Under the pieces are notes generated by a model, which saw only the letters and a program-made list of their open reading frames with translations, ran no database searches and had not been told where the DNA came from. The position numbers and the translations under genes are program-made. This document shows, in pieces, positions 17,850 through 25,994 of a stretch of 64,000 bases of DNA (position 1 is its first letter; the number at the start of each line of letters is the position of its first letter). The stretch is from Prevotella sp. Rep29 (GTDB lineage Bacteria > Bacteroidota > Bacteroidia > Bacteroidales > Bacteroidaceae), in NCBI RefSeq assembly GCF_019551475.1, contig NZ_CP047159.1, forward strand, positions 2,046,001 through 2,110,000, in the 5' to 3' direction.

Positions 17850-19910
17850 ATGATTAACAGACAATTATTACATCCGGAAAGCATCGTGGTCGTAGGCGGC
17901 TCGAACAATACGCAGAAGCCCGGCGGTGCTGTCGTACGCAACCTGATCAGCGGAAACTACAGCGGCACGCTCCGCATCGTCAACCCGAAGGAAGACGAGG
18001 TGCAGGGCATCAAAGTGTTCCACAGTGTAAACGAGATTCCACCGACGGACCTCGCCATCCTCGTCATCGCAGCCAAATTCTGTCCCGAAGCCGTGGAGAC
18101 ACTGGCAAGAGACAAGGGCGTGAAGGCATTCATCATCCTCTCGGCAGGCTTCGGCGAGGAGACCCACGAGGGCGCCGTGCTCGAACAGAAGATTCTCGAC
18201 ACCTGCGAGCAATACGGAGCGGCACTCATCGGACCGAACTGCATCGGACTGATGAACTCATGGCACCACTCCGTCTTCACCAAACCCATCCCGAAACTCA
18301 ATCCGAAAGGCGCCGACTTCGTGTCAGGCTCAGGCGCCACAGCCGTGTTCATCCTCGAATCGGCTGTCACGAAGGGCTTGCAGTTCAACTCCGTGTGGAG
18401 CATCGGCAACGGCAAACAAATCGGTATCGAGTCGGTTCTTGAATACATGGACGAAAACTTCGACGCTGAGCGCGACTCACACGTGAAACTGCTCTACATC
18501 GAAAACATCTCCGACCCCGACAAACTGCTGCTGCACGCCAGCTCACTCATCCGCAAAGGATGCCGCATCGCAGCCATCAAAGCCGGCTCATCGGAGAGCG
18601 GCAGCCGCGCAGCCTCATCGCATACGGGTGCCATCGCATCGAGCGACAGTGCCGTGGAAGCACTCTTCCGCAAGGCGGGCATCGTGCGCTGTTTCTCACG
18701 CGAGGAACTGACGACCGTCGGATGTATCTTCACCCTGCCACGACTGACGGGCAGAAACTGCGCCATCGTGACACATGCAGGAGGTCCGGGCGTGATGCTG
18801 ACCGATGCACTGTCGAAAGGCGGACTGAAAGTGCCTGCCATCAACGGACCCTTGGCTGACGAGCTGAAGAGCCAACTCTTTGCCGGCTCATCGACCGCCA
18901 ACCCCATTGACATCCTCGCAACGGGCACACCCGAACACCTTGGCATCGCCATCGACTACTGCGAGAACAAGTTCGAGAACATCGACGCCATCATGGTCAT
19001 CTTCGGAACACCGGGACTGGTGAAACTCTACGAGGCATACGACGTGCTGCACCAGAAGATTCTGGAATGCAAGAAGCCCATCTTCCCCATCCTGCCGAGC
19101 GTGAACACCGCCGGTCCGGAGGTAGCCGAGTTCCTCAGTCGCGGACACGTCAACTTCAGCGACGAGGTGACGCTCGCCACCGCCCTGACCCAAGTGATGC
19201 GCACACCGCAACCGGCACAGAGCGAAATCGAAAAACTGGGCGTGGACGTGCCGCGCATCCGCGAAATCATCGACGGCATCAACGAAAACGGATACATCGC
19301 TCCGAAACTGGTCAACCAACTGCTGGAATGTGCCGGCATCCCTACCGTGCCTGAGTTTGTGAGCAACAAGAAGGACGAAGTGTTGCACTTTGCTGAGCAA
19401 TGCGGCTATCCCGTCGTGGCAAAAGTGGTGGGACCCGTACACAAAAGCGACGTGGGCGGCGTGACACTCGACATCAAGAGCGCCGAGCATCTTGCACTGG
19501 AGTTCGACCGCATGATGCAGATTCCAGACGCAACCGCCGTCATGGTGCAGAAGATGATCAAAGGCACGGAACTCTTCATCGGAGCCAAATACGAACCGCG
19601 CTTCGGACACGTGGTCCTCTGCGGACTGGGTGGCATCTTCGTCGAAGTGCTCAAAGACGTGTCAAGCGGTCTGGCACCGCTCTCGTTCGACGAGGCATAC
19701 TCGATGATTCGCTCACTGCGCAGCTATAAAATAATAAAAGGTACGCGCGGACAGAAAGGTCTCAACGAGCAGAAATATGCAGAAATCATCGTCCGCCTCT
19801 CCGTACTCCTCCGCTTTGCAACGGAAATCAAGGAGATGGACATCAACCCGCTGCTCGCCGACGAGAACAGCGTGACAGCAGTGGATGCGCGCATCCTCGT
19901 AGAGAAATGA
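17850..19910 (+). CDS. ADP-forming acetate (acyl)-CoA ligase, fused alpha-beta
   Basis: A 686-residue NDP-forming acyl-CoA synthetase with both subunits in one chain: CoA-binding Rossmann domain (about 1-130), two ligase/flavodoxin-like domains (about 150-450) and an ATP-grasp domain (about 470-686). The phospho-histidine loop is SHTGAIASSD near residue 258 and the ATP-grasp part shows KVVGPVHKSDVGGV. It converts acyl-CoA + ADP + Pi into acid + CoA + ATP, so it can conserve energy at the end of fermentation, for example from acetyl-CoA. No acetyltransferase domain of the PatZ type is present. Single gene closed by a strong terminator. Exact acyl specificity unknown. Confidence 0.9.
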   Translation: MINRQLLHPESIVVVGGSNNTQKPGGAVVRNLISGNYSGTLRIVNPKEDEVQGIKVFHSVNEIPPTDLAILVIAAKFCPEAVETLARDKGVKAFIILSAGFGEETHEGAVLEQKILDTCEQYGAALIGPNCIGLMNSWHHSVFTKPIPKLNPKGADFVSGSGATAVFILESAVTKGLQFNSVWSIGNGKQIGIESVLEYMDENFDAERDSHVKLLYIENISDPDKLLLHASSLIRKGCRIAAIKAGSSESGSRAASSHTGAIASSDSAVEALFRKAGIVRCFSREELTTVGCIFTLPRLTGRNCAIVTHAGGPGVMLTDALSKGGLKVPAINGPLADELKSQLFAGSSTANPIDILATGTPEHLGIAIDYCENKFENIDAIMVIFGTPGLVKLYEAYDVLHQKILECKKPIFPILPSVNTAGPEVAEFLSRGHVNFSDEVTLATALTQVMRTPQPAQSEIEKLGVDVPRIREIIDGINENGYIAPKLVNQLLECAGIPTVPEFVSNKKDEVLHFAEQCGYPVVAKVVGPVHKSDVGGVTLDIKSAEHLALEFDRMMQIPDATAVMVQKMIKGTELFIGAKYEPRFGHVVLCGLGGIFVEVLKDVSSGLAPLSFDEAYSMIRSLRSYKIIKGTRGQKGLNEQKYAEIIVRLSVLLRFATEIKEMDINPLLADENSVTAVDARILVEK

Positions 19911-19932
19911 CCCATCGGAGTTCTCTAAAAAC

Positions 19933-19963
19933 AAAAAATCCCGCCTTTTGAGCGGGATTTTTT
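19933..19963 (+). terminator. Rho-independent terminator after the acyl-CoA synthetase
   Basis: A-tract, stem ATCCCGC (19938-19944), 7-base loop, GCGGGAT (19952-19958) and a T run. Starts about 23 bases after the stop codon. Confidence 0.9.
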
Positions 19964-20035
19964 GTGCGTATTCCCATGATTGGAGCCCGTTAGCCCAAAC
20001 CGAAGAGATGCGTATCAACCCGCACGAAACAAAAC

Positions 20036-20072
20036 AACCAGCTTCCATACCGAGAAGGTACGGAAGCTGGTT
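20036..20072 (-). terminator. Terminator of the esterase operon (minus strand)
   Basis: A 16-base stem (20036-20051 with 20057-20072, one mismatch or wobble) with a 5-base loop; on the minus strand it is followed by a T-rich GTTTTGTTTCG tract. It lies 35 bases beyond the stop of the double-SGNH esterase. Confidence 0.75.
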
Positions 20073-20106
20073 GAAGGGGGAAAGAATTTTTTTCAGTAGG
20101 CTCTTT

Positions 20107-22185
20107 TTATTCCCCGACCTCTGCCTTGAAGGTAGAAGCAGGAAGTCCGGCTCCGTTCACCAGATTGCCATCAGAGAATGGTTTCCAACCGTAGCGGACG
20201 AAGTGGGGCTTTTTCACTTTTTCGGAGAAGACAATCACCGTTTCGCCTTCTATGCGCGCTTCTGCCGGATGATAAAGACCGTCGATGCCTGCCACTTCAA
20301 ATGCTTTCAAGCGCCCGTCAGCAGCCGTCAAACCTGCCGAATGGTCGAAAGAAAGACGCAACATGTTTCCCTCCGACGAGACGCTCCTCAACTCAGGACT
20401 GTCGGAAAGCAGGTCGCATGAATAGCTGTGACGGAGTATCTGCCGGGCGAGACGCTCGCCTATCGGTCGCTTATTCTTATAATGTACGTCCAACGAATCG
20501 CCCACATCGGTGGTCACCGTCAGATAAGTGAATGGGCATTTTTCTGCCAACAGCCGCTGACTATTGCGGAACGAGGGCCACGACGGGCGGTTGAGAGACG
20601 ACAGCTGCACCACATAGAAAGGGAGACGCTCCGCTGCGAAGAAGGTGCGCCAACTGTTTTCCAACAACGGGAACAACCGCTCATGAAGTTCGATGTTATG
20701 CGCATTCGACTCTCCCTGATACCACACGACACCCTTGACATTCATCCCTGTGAAAGGAAGCATGCCCGACTCGAACATGTAACAGGGCTCATAGGGATGA
20801 CGCTGCAACTTGTCGGTCGTTTGTGCGATATTCTTCAGCGCCCGCTCACGAGCCCATTTCATGCCAAAATCTCCATGATACCAGTCGTAAAGTATCTGCG
20901 GAAACTCCCACTCCAACGTCTTTCGGTCAATCCACGACTCGGTCGTCGTGCCTCCGACGGCATTGCAAATGATGCCGACAGGGATTTGCAGACTATCTGC
21001 CAAGACGCGCCCGAGATGGTATGCGATGGAAGAGAAATTTGCCACTGCGCGCCCGTCAGCCTCCTGCCAGCGCACCGGTGCAAACAAACGGAGATGGTTC
21101 ACTGAATCGAGCACCGCCCGCTCCCACTCCACATTGTCCGTCGGATAGCGCGTCCGCATGTTAAATATATGCAGGTTCCGCGCCTTCGAAGCATTCGTTA
21201 TATCCTCCTGAGCCGTTGCTGTCTGTGAGACAGGAAGTTCCATGTTCGACTGCCCCGAACAGAACCACACATCACCGACAAACAGCGAGTCGATCACCAC
21301 TTTCTGTTTTTTCGTGGATACGGTCAACTTATATGGACCTCCTGCAGGTAAGCATTTACGCACATCGCTCCATTCGCCGTCAGCTCCAGCCACCACATCA
21401 GATGTCTTGCCACCGAACGCAATGCGCACTTTCTCCCCACGATTGGCTTTCCCGTGGAAACGGAGCAAGTCGCCACGTTGCAACACCATCCCGTTACCAT
21501 AATATGCCGGCAACTGCAAGCCTCCGAAATCGCCTGTCAGACGGCAATAGACCGTCTCGGCAATGATGCGCGCCCCTTCTGCATTGGGATGGAGCGCATC
21601 GGGAAACAATTCGGGACGGGTATAGAGCGGGGCGTGAAGGTCTATGCACTCCACCTCTGCAGCATGCGCCACCCGACCGATAGCCTCCTGAATCTGCGCA
21701 TGCCAGTCACGGGTTCCGCTCTGGAAACGCGAATGGCGATGACCGATTGGTGTCATGCGACATATCCACACCTTCACTTTCGGATTGGCAGAACGGAAGG
21801 CATCAATCAGCCGACAGTAGTCTTGAATGAAGTCGTCCCCGTAATTTGGCCAATTGCGCGGGTCGGTATCGTTCAATCCAAGGTGGATGATAACCCAATC
21901 GGGGCGGAATGCCAAGGCGTCGGCGTAAGCCTGTTGCTCAATATAAGGACGATGACCTTTCGAGAGCAGGGTCGATCCCGAATGTCCGAAGTTGCGCACA
22001 TCGAATCCGCTACCCAACAACTGCTGCAAAACAACCGGATAGGCTTGCGTCTCGCGCTCAGCCAGACCATATCCGTAGGTCACGCTATTGCCCACACAAG
22101 CAACGCGAAGGGGGACCTTCGCATAACTACCTAACACAAACAGGCAACAGAAGAGAAATAGCCACCGCCTCATTCCACCACGCAT
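20107..22185 (-). CDS. Exported double-SGNH esterase: GDSL-type lipase domain plus sialate O-acetylesterase domain
   Basis: A 692-residue exported protein (signal peptide about 1-23). The first hydrolase, residues 25-215, has CVGNSVTYGYG (a GDS-like block with Asn in place of Asp), IIHLGLNDTD and a late DALHPNAEG, so the SGNH catalytic blocks are there in altered form. The second, residues 220-692, is the sialate O-acetylesterase type, with FCSGQSNMELP and GVVWYQGESNAH. Such fusions deacetylate host or plant glycans in gut and oral Bacteroidales; the actual ester is not known. Last gene of the operon that starts at DUF3822, six bases after the peroxidase stop. Confidence 0.85.
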   Translation of the reverse strand: MRGGMRRWLFLFCCLFVLGSYAKVPLRVACVGNSVTYGYGLAERETQAYPVVLQQLLGSGFDVRNFGHSGSTLLSKGHRPYIEQQAYADALAFRPDWVIIHLGLNDTDPRNWPNYGDDFIQDYCRLIDAFRSANPKVKVWICRMTPIGHRHSRFQSGTRDWHAQIQEAIGRVAHAAEVECIDLHAPLYTRPELFPDALHPNAEGARIIAETVYCRLTGDFGGLQLPAYYGNGMVLQRGDLLRFHGKANRGEKVRIAFGGKTSDVVAGADGEWSDVRKCLPAGGPYKLTVSTKKQKVVIDSLFVGDVWFCSGQSNMELPVSQTATAQEDITNASKARNLHIFNMRTRYPTDNVEWERAVLDSVNHLRLFAPVRWQEADGRAVANFSSIAYHLGRVLADSLQIPVGIICNAVGGTTTESWIDRKTLEWEFPQILYDWYHGDFGMKWARERALKNIAQTTDKLQRHPYEPCYMFESGMLPFTGMNVKGVVWYQGESNAHNIELHERLFPLLENSWRTFFAAERLPFYVVQLSSLNRPSWPSFRNSQRLLAEKCPFTYLTVTTDVGDSLDVHYKNKRPIGERLARQILRHSYSCDLLSDSPELRSVSSEGNMLRLSFDHSAGLTAADGRLKAFEVAGIDGLYHPAEARIEGETVIVFSEKVKKPHFVRYGWKPFSDGNLVNGAGLPASTFKAEVGE

Positions 22186-22191
22186 TTTTTA

Positions 22192-22875
22192 TTATTTCTT
22201 CTCACAGCAAGTGGCATTCTTTTTTGCCTTCTTGCATGCTTTCTTCTTCATTTTCTTGCCGAAATTCTTCTTCAACAGCTCACTCACCGCTTGATCCACC
22301 GAGTTCATCGATTCTGTAGGCTCGAAACGACGTACGACACGTCCCTTCCCGTCAACAAGGAATTTGGTGAAATTCCATTTAATGTCCGCATTTTTGTCGT
22401 AGTCGGCATCGCGTTTACGGAGCATCCCGTCCAGACGTTTTCCCTTTGGATCGTTCAAGTCGAACCCACGGAAGCCCTGTTTTCCTTTCAGATAAACAAA
22501 CAAAGGAGCAGCTTCCGTTCCGTTGACATCCACCTTGTCGAAGAGCGGGAAAGTTGTTTCATAGTTCTCCGTGCAAAACTCCCGAATCTTCAGAATGTCT
22601 TCGGGCGCCTGCGCTCCAAACTGGTTGCAGGGGAAATCCAGAATTTCAAAGCCTTGTGCATGGTATTTGGCGTAAAGCTCTTCCAACTCCTTGTACTGAG
22701 GTGTGAAACCGCAACGCGTTGCCGTATTGACAATAAGCAACACCTTTCCTTTGTACGGCTTCAGCGTCTCGGTCTTACCATACATGTTTTTCACCGCAAT
22801 TTTGTAAATCTCCTTTTGTGCATAGCAACCTATAGCAAACAGGGCTATGGTTAAAAACAATATTGTTCTTTTCAT
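22192..22875 (-). CDS. Exported glutathione peroxidase-fold protein with Lys/Cys-rich tail
   Basis: A 227-residue protein with signal peptide (about 1-19, ending CYAQ). The GPx core has NTATRCGFTPQYKEL with a cysteine (codon TGC) at the catalytic position, FPCNQFGAQAPE with the likely resolving cysteine, and WNFTKFLVDGKG with catalytic Trp/Asn. Residues about 200-227 form an extra tail rich in lysine with three cysteines, absent from ordinary family members; it could bind metal or nucleic acid or anionic surfaces, but this is a guess. It reduces peroxides, normally with thioredoxin-like donors. Placed one base after the acetyltransferase stop. Confidence 0.88.
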   Translation of the reverse strand: MKRTILFLTIALFAIGCYAQKEIYKIAVKNMYGKTETLKPYKGKVLLIVNTATRCGFTPQYKELEELYAKYHAQGFEILDFPCNQFGAQAPEDILKIREFCTENYETTFPLFDKVDVNGTEAAPLFVYLKGKQGFRGFDLNDPKGKRLDGMLRKRDADYDKNADIKWNFTKFLVDGKGRVVRRFEPTESMNSVDQAVSELLKKNFGKKMKKKACKKAKKNATCCEKK

Positions 22876-22876
22876 G

Positions 22877-23452
22877 TTATTTATTGTTAGTTATTATATT
22901 CTTCTCTTCAATTTTCTTGATGATTCGGGCAGGGTTGCCACCGACCATCACGTTGTCTGGAACATCCTTCGTTACCACGGCTCCAGCAGCAACGACGGCA
23001 TTTTTTCCGATGGTCACGCCTGGACAAATGATGGCACCGACGCAAATCCATGCATTCTCCTTAATCGTCACCTTCCCGAAATGGTAAAGATTATAACGGT
23101 CGTTAAGGTCGTGATTGACCGTAACTATTTTCACTTCAGGAGCAATCAGAACATAGTCCTCTATCTCCACTCCTCCAGGCGAGAGGATGGTCGCTCCTTT
23201 GTTGATGGTAATATGTTTCCCGAACTTCATGCGGCATCCGCAATCGCAATAGAACGGGGAAACGACGACGACGCTATCGTCCAGTTTACACTGGAAGAGT
23301 TCTTCCAACAGTTCTCTATAGTCAGGGTCTGTCGGCTTCTTGGACGAGATTTTCAGGCATAATTCATGACTCCGCACAATCTCACCATTCACGGCACGCA
23401 TACTGGGATCGTCCTTGTAAACAGACCCTATGGTATCTATTTTTTCAAACAT
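22877..23452 (-). CDS. Sugar O-acetyltransferase, left-handed beta-helix (maltose acetyltransferase-like)
   Basis: A 191-residue LbH acetyltransferase. The N-terminal Mac-type cap (about 1-60) is followed by hexapeptide repeats with the catalytic HD pair in VNHDLNDRY and the C-terminal CPGVTIGKNAVVAAGAVVTKD and VGGNPARIIKKI blocks. It would transfer acetyl from acetyl-CoA to a sugar hydroxyl. Same family as the gene at 44640-45173, though clearly a different member. In an operon between rsmD and the peroxidase. Confidence 0.88.
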   Translation of the reverse strand: MFEKIDTIGSVYKDDPSMRAVNGEIVRSHELCLKISSKKPTDPDYRELLEELFQCKLDDSVVVVSPFYCDCGCRMKFGKHITINKGATILSPGGVEIEDYVLIAPEVKIVTVNHDLNDRYNLYHFGKVTIKENAWICVGAIICPGVTIGKNAVVAAGAVVTKDVPDNVMVGGNPARIIKKIEEKNIITNNK

Positions 23453-23472
23453 ACATTTGTTTATATCACAAG

Positions 23473-24009
23473 TTATGGTTTTCTGAAAATCGAAAAGTTC
23501 ACACTTCCATAAGTTCGATGCTCCTTAAAATATTCATTCGCGGAAAAATCGTTATGCTTTCCATGTTCAAGAACAAATATCCCATCCGTTTTGAGCACGT
23601 CGTTATTCAGGACCAGCGAAGGAATCTCCGGCAGTTTATCAAGTGCATAGGGAGGGTCGGCAAAGATGAAATCGAACTGTTGTCTGCACGTTTTGAGGTA
23701 ACGGAACACATCGGCACGAATCACCGCCACATGGTTGTCGCCAAGTTTTTGCAAACATTGGCGGATGAAAGCAGCATGGTCGCGGTCGGCTTCTATGCTG
23801 ACCACTTGGCTACATCCTCTGGAGAGCAGTTCGAGCGAGATGCTGCCCGTGCCTGCAAACAAGTCGAGCGCCGACAAGCCTTCGAAATCGATATAGCCGT
23901 TGAGCACATTGAAGATATTCTCCTTGGCAAAATCGGTTGTCGGACGCGCCTTGAATGTACGTGGAACGTCGAAATGCCGACCTTTATATTTTCCTGTTAT
24001 AATCCGCAT
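23473..24009 (-). CDS. rsmD: 16S rRNA (guanine(966)-N2)-methyltransferase RsmD
   Basis: A 178-residue RsmD-family enzyme: RIITGKYKGRHF opening, RPTTDFAKENIFN, SAM-binding LDLFAGTGSISLE (about 49-61) and the catalytic FADPPYAL motif (about 116-123). It methylates G966 of 16S rRNA. The start is 10 bases from the DUF3822 stop, an arrangement often seen in Bacteroidales. Confidence 0.93.
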   Translation of the reverse strand: MRIITGKYKGRHFDVPRTFKARPTTDFAKENIFNVLNGYIDFEGLSALDLFAGTGSISLELLSRGCSQVVSIEADRDHAAFIRQCLQKLGDNHVAVIRADVFRYLKTCRQQFDFIFADPPYALDKLPEIPSLVLNNDVLKTDGIFVLEHGKHNDFSANEYFKEHRTYGSVNFSIFRKP

Positions 24010-24019
24010 AGCCTATGAA

Positions 24020-24823
24020 TCAATGATTCTGTATTTCCCGACACAACAGACTGAGGTCGTAGGGCATCTGCCCTGAACCCGACGGCACCACGCTGACACG
24101 CTGCACATAACGGCGGAGCTGCCCCGTCAGCCATTCCTCGCCTGGCACATCACCAGCCACATAAAGTTCGTCATTCTCCTGGTCCAATGCCAGTTGTTCC
24201 CATACAAACAGAAGAAAATAGAGCGCATCGTTGACATGAGAAACAGTATAGCTGTTGCAAAACTTGAAACGTTTCTGCGAGAAAGCAAACACTTCCAGTT
24301 TCTTATCATGAAAATATCCGAACAACTTTTTCTGATGACCAGTGTAATGGAGATGATGGAAATATTTCCACACGGGCGTACCAATCGCCATATAGTGCAC
24401 GTCACTAAACCGTTCTTCAATGGCGGCTTTCAGCTCTTTTCCTATGGCATAAACCGCTACTGCGCTCAGTTCCGGCAGTTCGTCGAACATCCTCACATCC
24501 GAGTCGGCATCTGAGAACGTGTGCTCATAAAGTGTGTCTATCTGTTCCGCCTGGAACTCGCTTTCCGGAACGAGCAACACATTGGAGTCAACGAGCACCA
24601 GCACCTGCTCACCGGCATCTTTCAGAAAGTCGGATGTCTGAAATGCCTTGCGCAAATTGGCTGCCATCGAAATGCTGCCGTTCAACTCATATCGCTCATA
24701 AGCAACCTGACCGTCTTTCTTGTTTCGCTTGGCAAACGACAAATTCCCATGCGCAATACGGATGACCAGTTCCTCACCCACTTGCGGCAAATAGTCTATA
24801 GAATGATGCATTGTGTCTGACAT
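24020..24823 (-). CDS. DUF3822 family protein
   Basis: A 267-residue protein of a Bacteroidota-only family usually placed directly before rsmD, which is the main reason for the call. Visible blocks include RIAHGNLSFAKRNK near the start, VLVLVDSNVLLVP near 75, and a nuclear YFHDKKLEVFAFSQKRF segment; the shape recalls actin/ASKHA-like folds but I cannot confirm that. Function unknown. First gene of the five-gene minus-strand operon. Confidence 0.8.
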   Translation of the reverse strand: MSDTMHHSIDYLPQVGEELVIRIAHGNLSFAKRNKKDGQVAYERYELNGSISMAANLRKAFQTSDFLKDAGEQVLVLVDSNVLLVPESEFQAEQIDTLYEHTFSDADSDVRMFDELPELSAVAVYAIGKELKAAIEERFSDVHYMAIGTPVWKYFHHLHYTGHQKKLFGYFHDKKLEVFAFSQKRFKFCNSYTVSHVNDALYFLLFVWEQLALDQENDELYVAGDVPGEEWLTGQLRRYVQRVSVVPSGSGQMPYDLSLLCREIQNH

Positions 24824-24836
24824 TTATTTTGTCTGA

Positions 24837-24868
24837 CAAAGGTAGTCATTATTTTTCAATCTTACAAA
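24837..24868 (-). promoter_or_regulatory. Promoter of the DUF3822-rsmD operon
   Basis: Minus strand TTTG (24865-24868), 20 bases, TACCTTTG (24837-24844), 13 bases before the start codon. Fits the Bacteroidota consensus; the leader is very short. Confidence 0.7.
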
Positions 24869-24986
24869 ATCTGCATCATGTTTCTCAAAAACTCCCGGAA
24901 ATGTAAAAAAGGTCTGAAAAAGCATCAACTTTATTCAGGGATAGAAAAAGAGAGGGTTAGAGAGCCTATCCTAATGGTTTTTGTTT

Positions 24987-25994
24987 TTACAAAGAAAGTT
25001 TGCGTAAATAATCTAACAATGCCATTTCATTGTACGATTTACTAATAGAAAGAGGCAACATAATACGCTCCAATTTCTCACCCTTCGGTTTGCGACCATA
25101 TGAGAATTTGAAGCGGTTTCTTGAGATACACATCGCATAAAACAACTTTTCGCGAAGTGTCATAGGTCGTTTCGGCTTTAATACTGCCACATTAGAATTT
25201 GGGACAAATTCGGAAACAGAGACATAGGCATAAGTGTGACTTCCCTGACCATCAGTAGAAACATAAAGCGTTCCTTTTGGATAAACTTTCTCCTGTGCTA
25301 CCAAATACTTGTTTACGTATGCATCGATGCTGGTGCTCTGGCGATAGCTGGGGCGAATAAAAGGAATCCAATTCTCATTCTTTTTAAACTTTAATCGTAA
25401 CAGAATACTGGCAGAAACACCATTCTCAACCGTAAACAATTCGCTTAAAGGAACAAGGTTGCTAAAACGGGAAGTGTCTACAGCCTTATCTGAAAGCGCA
25501 GAAAAATCTATGGAGTCCAACATGTCATTACTTACACGTTCTTCAACAACCCCCTTGACGAAAGCGGGAATCTCACTTCTTGCTGGAAGCATGATTTCTT
25601 TCAATTTATCCCCTTTAGGCTTTCGACCATAAGAAAACTTGAAACGGTTTTTTGTAACACAGAACGCATAATACAGTTTCTCGTCCAACGACATTTCAAC
25701 AAGTGGAATAAGAACAGAGACATTAGAATTTGGCACAAATTCAGAAACAGAGACATAAGCATAGGTGTGACTTCCTTGCCCATCGGTAGAAACATAAAGT
25801 GTATCTTTGGGGTATAAACAATCAGATGGAACAAGAAATTTGTTCACATAGGCATCTATGCTCGTATCCTGTCTGAACGAGGGACGAATGTAGGGCACCC
25901 AATTTTCGTTCAACCGACGAGGTGAGCGAACAACCTCTTGCGAAGCTAAGCCGTTGCGCACTTCAAATAGTTCGTCAAGTCGTAGCATCTTCAT
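24987..25994 (-). CDS. Specificity subunit of a BcgI-like (type IIB/type I-like) restriction-modification system, internally duplicated
   Basis: A 335-residue protein made of two similar halves with a constant offset of 177 residues. Residues 29-137 and 206-314 are identical at 83 of 109 positions by my count, and the block 65-92 repeats without change at 242-269. Each half begins with LFxVxNG, as target-recognition domains of type I S subunits do, and ends in KFSYGRKPKG-K-IMLP. The length fits the 341-residue B subunit of BcgI. Two near-identical recognition domains predict a symmetric, interrupted target. The ATG overlaps the stop of the methylase-nuclease gene (4 bases). Codon use and AT content differ from neighbours, a sign of horizontal transfer. 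Confidence 0.82.
   Translation of the reverse strand: MKMLRLDELFEVRNGLASQEVVRSPRRLNENWVPYIRPSFRQDTSIDAYVNKFLVPSDCLYPKDTLYVSTDGQGSHTYAYVSVSEFVPNSNVSVLIPLVEMSLDEKLYYAFCVTKNRFKFSYGRKPKGDKLKEIMLPARSEIPAFVKGVVEERVSNDMLDSIDFSALSDKAVDTSRFSNLVPLSELFTVENGVSASILLRLKFKKNENWIPFIRPSYRQSTSIDAYVNKYLVAQEKVYPKGTLYVSTDGQGSHTYAYVSVSEFVPNSNVAVLKPKRPMTLREKLFYAMCISRNRFKFSYGRKPKGEKLERIMLPLSISKSYNEMALLDYLRKLSL

Noticed and set aside
22700..22740. Selenocysteine form of glutathione peroxidase
   Set aside because: The catalytic codon is TGC (Cys), and no in-frame TGA or selenocysteine element is present.
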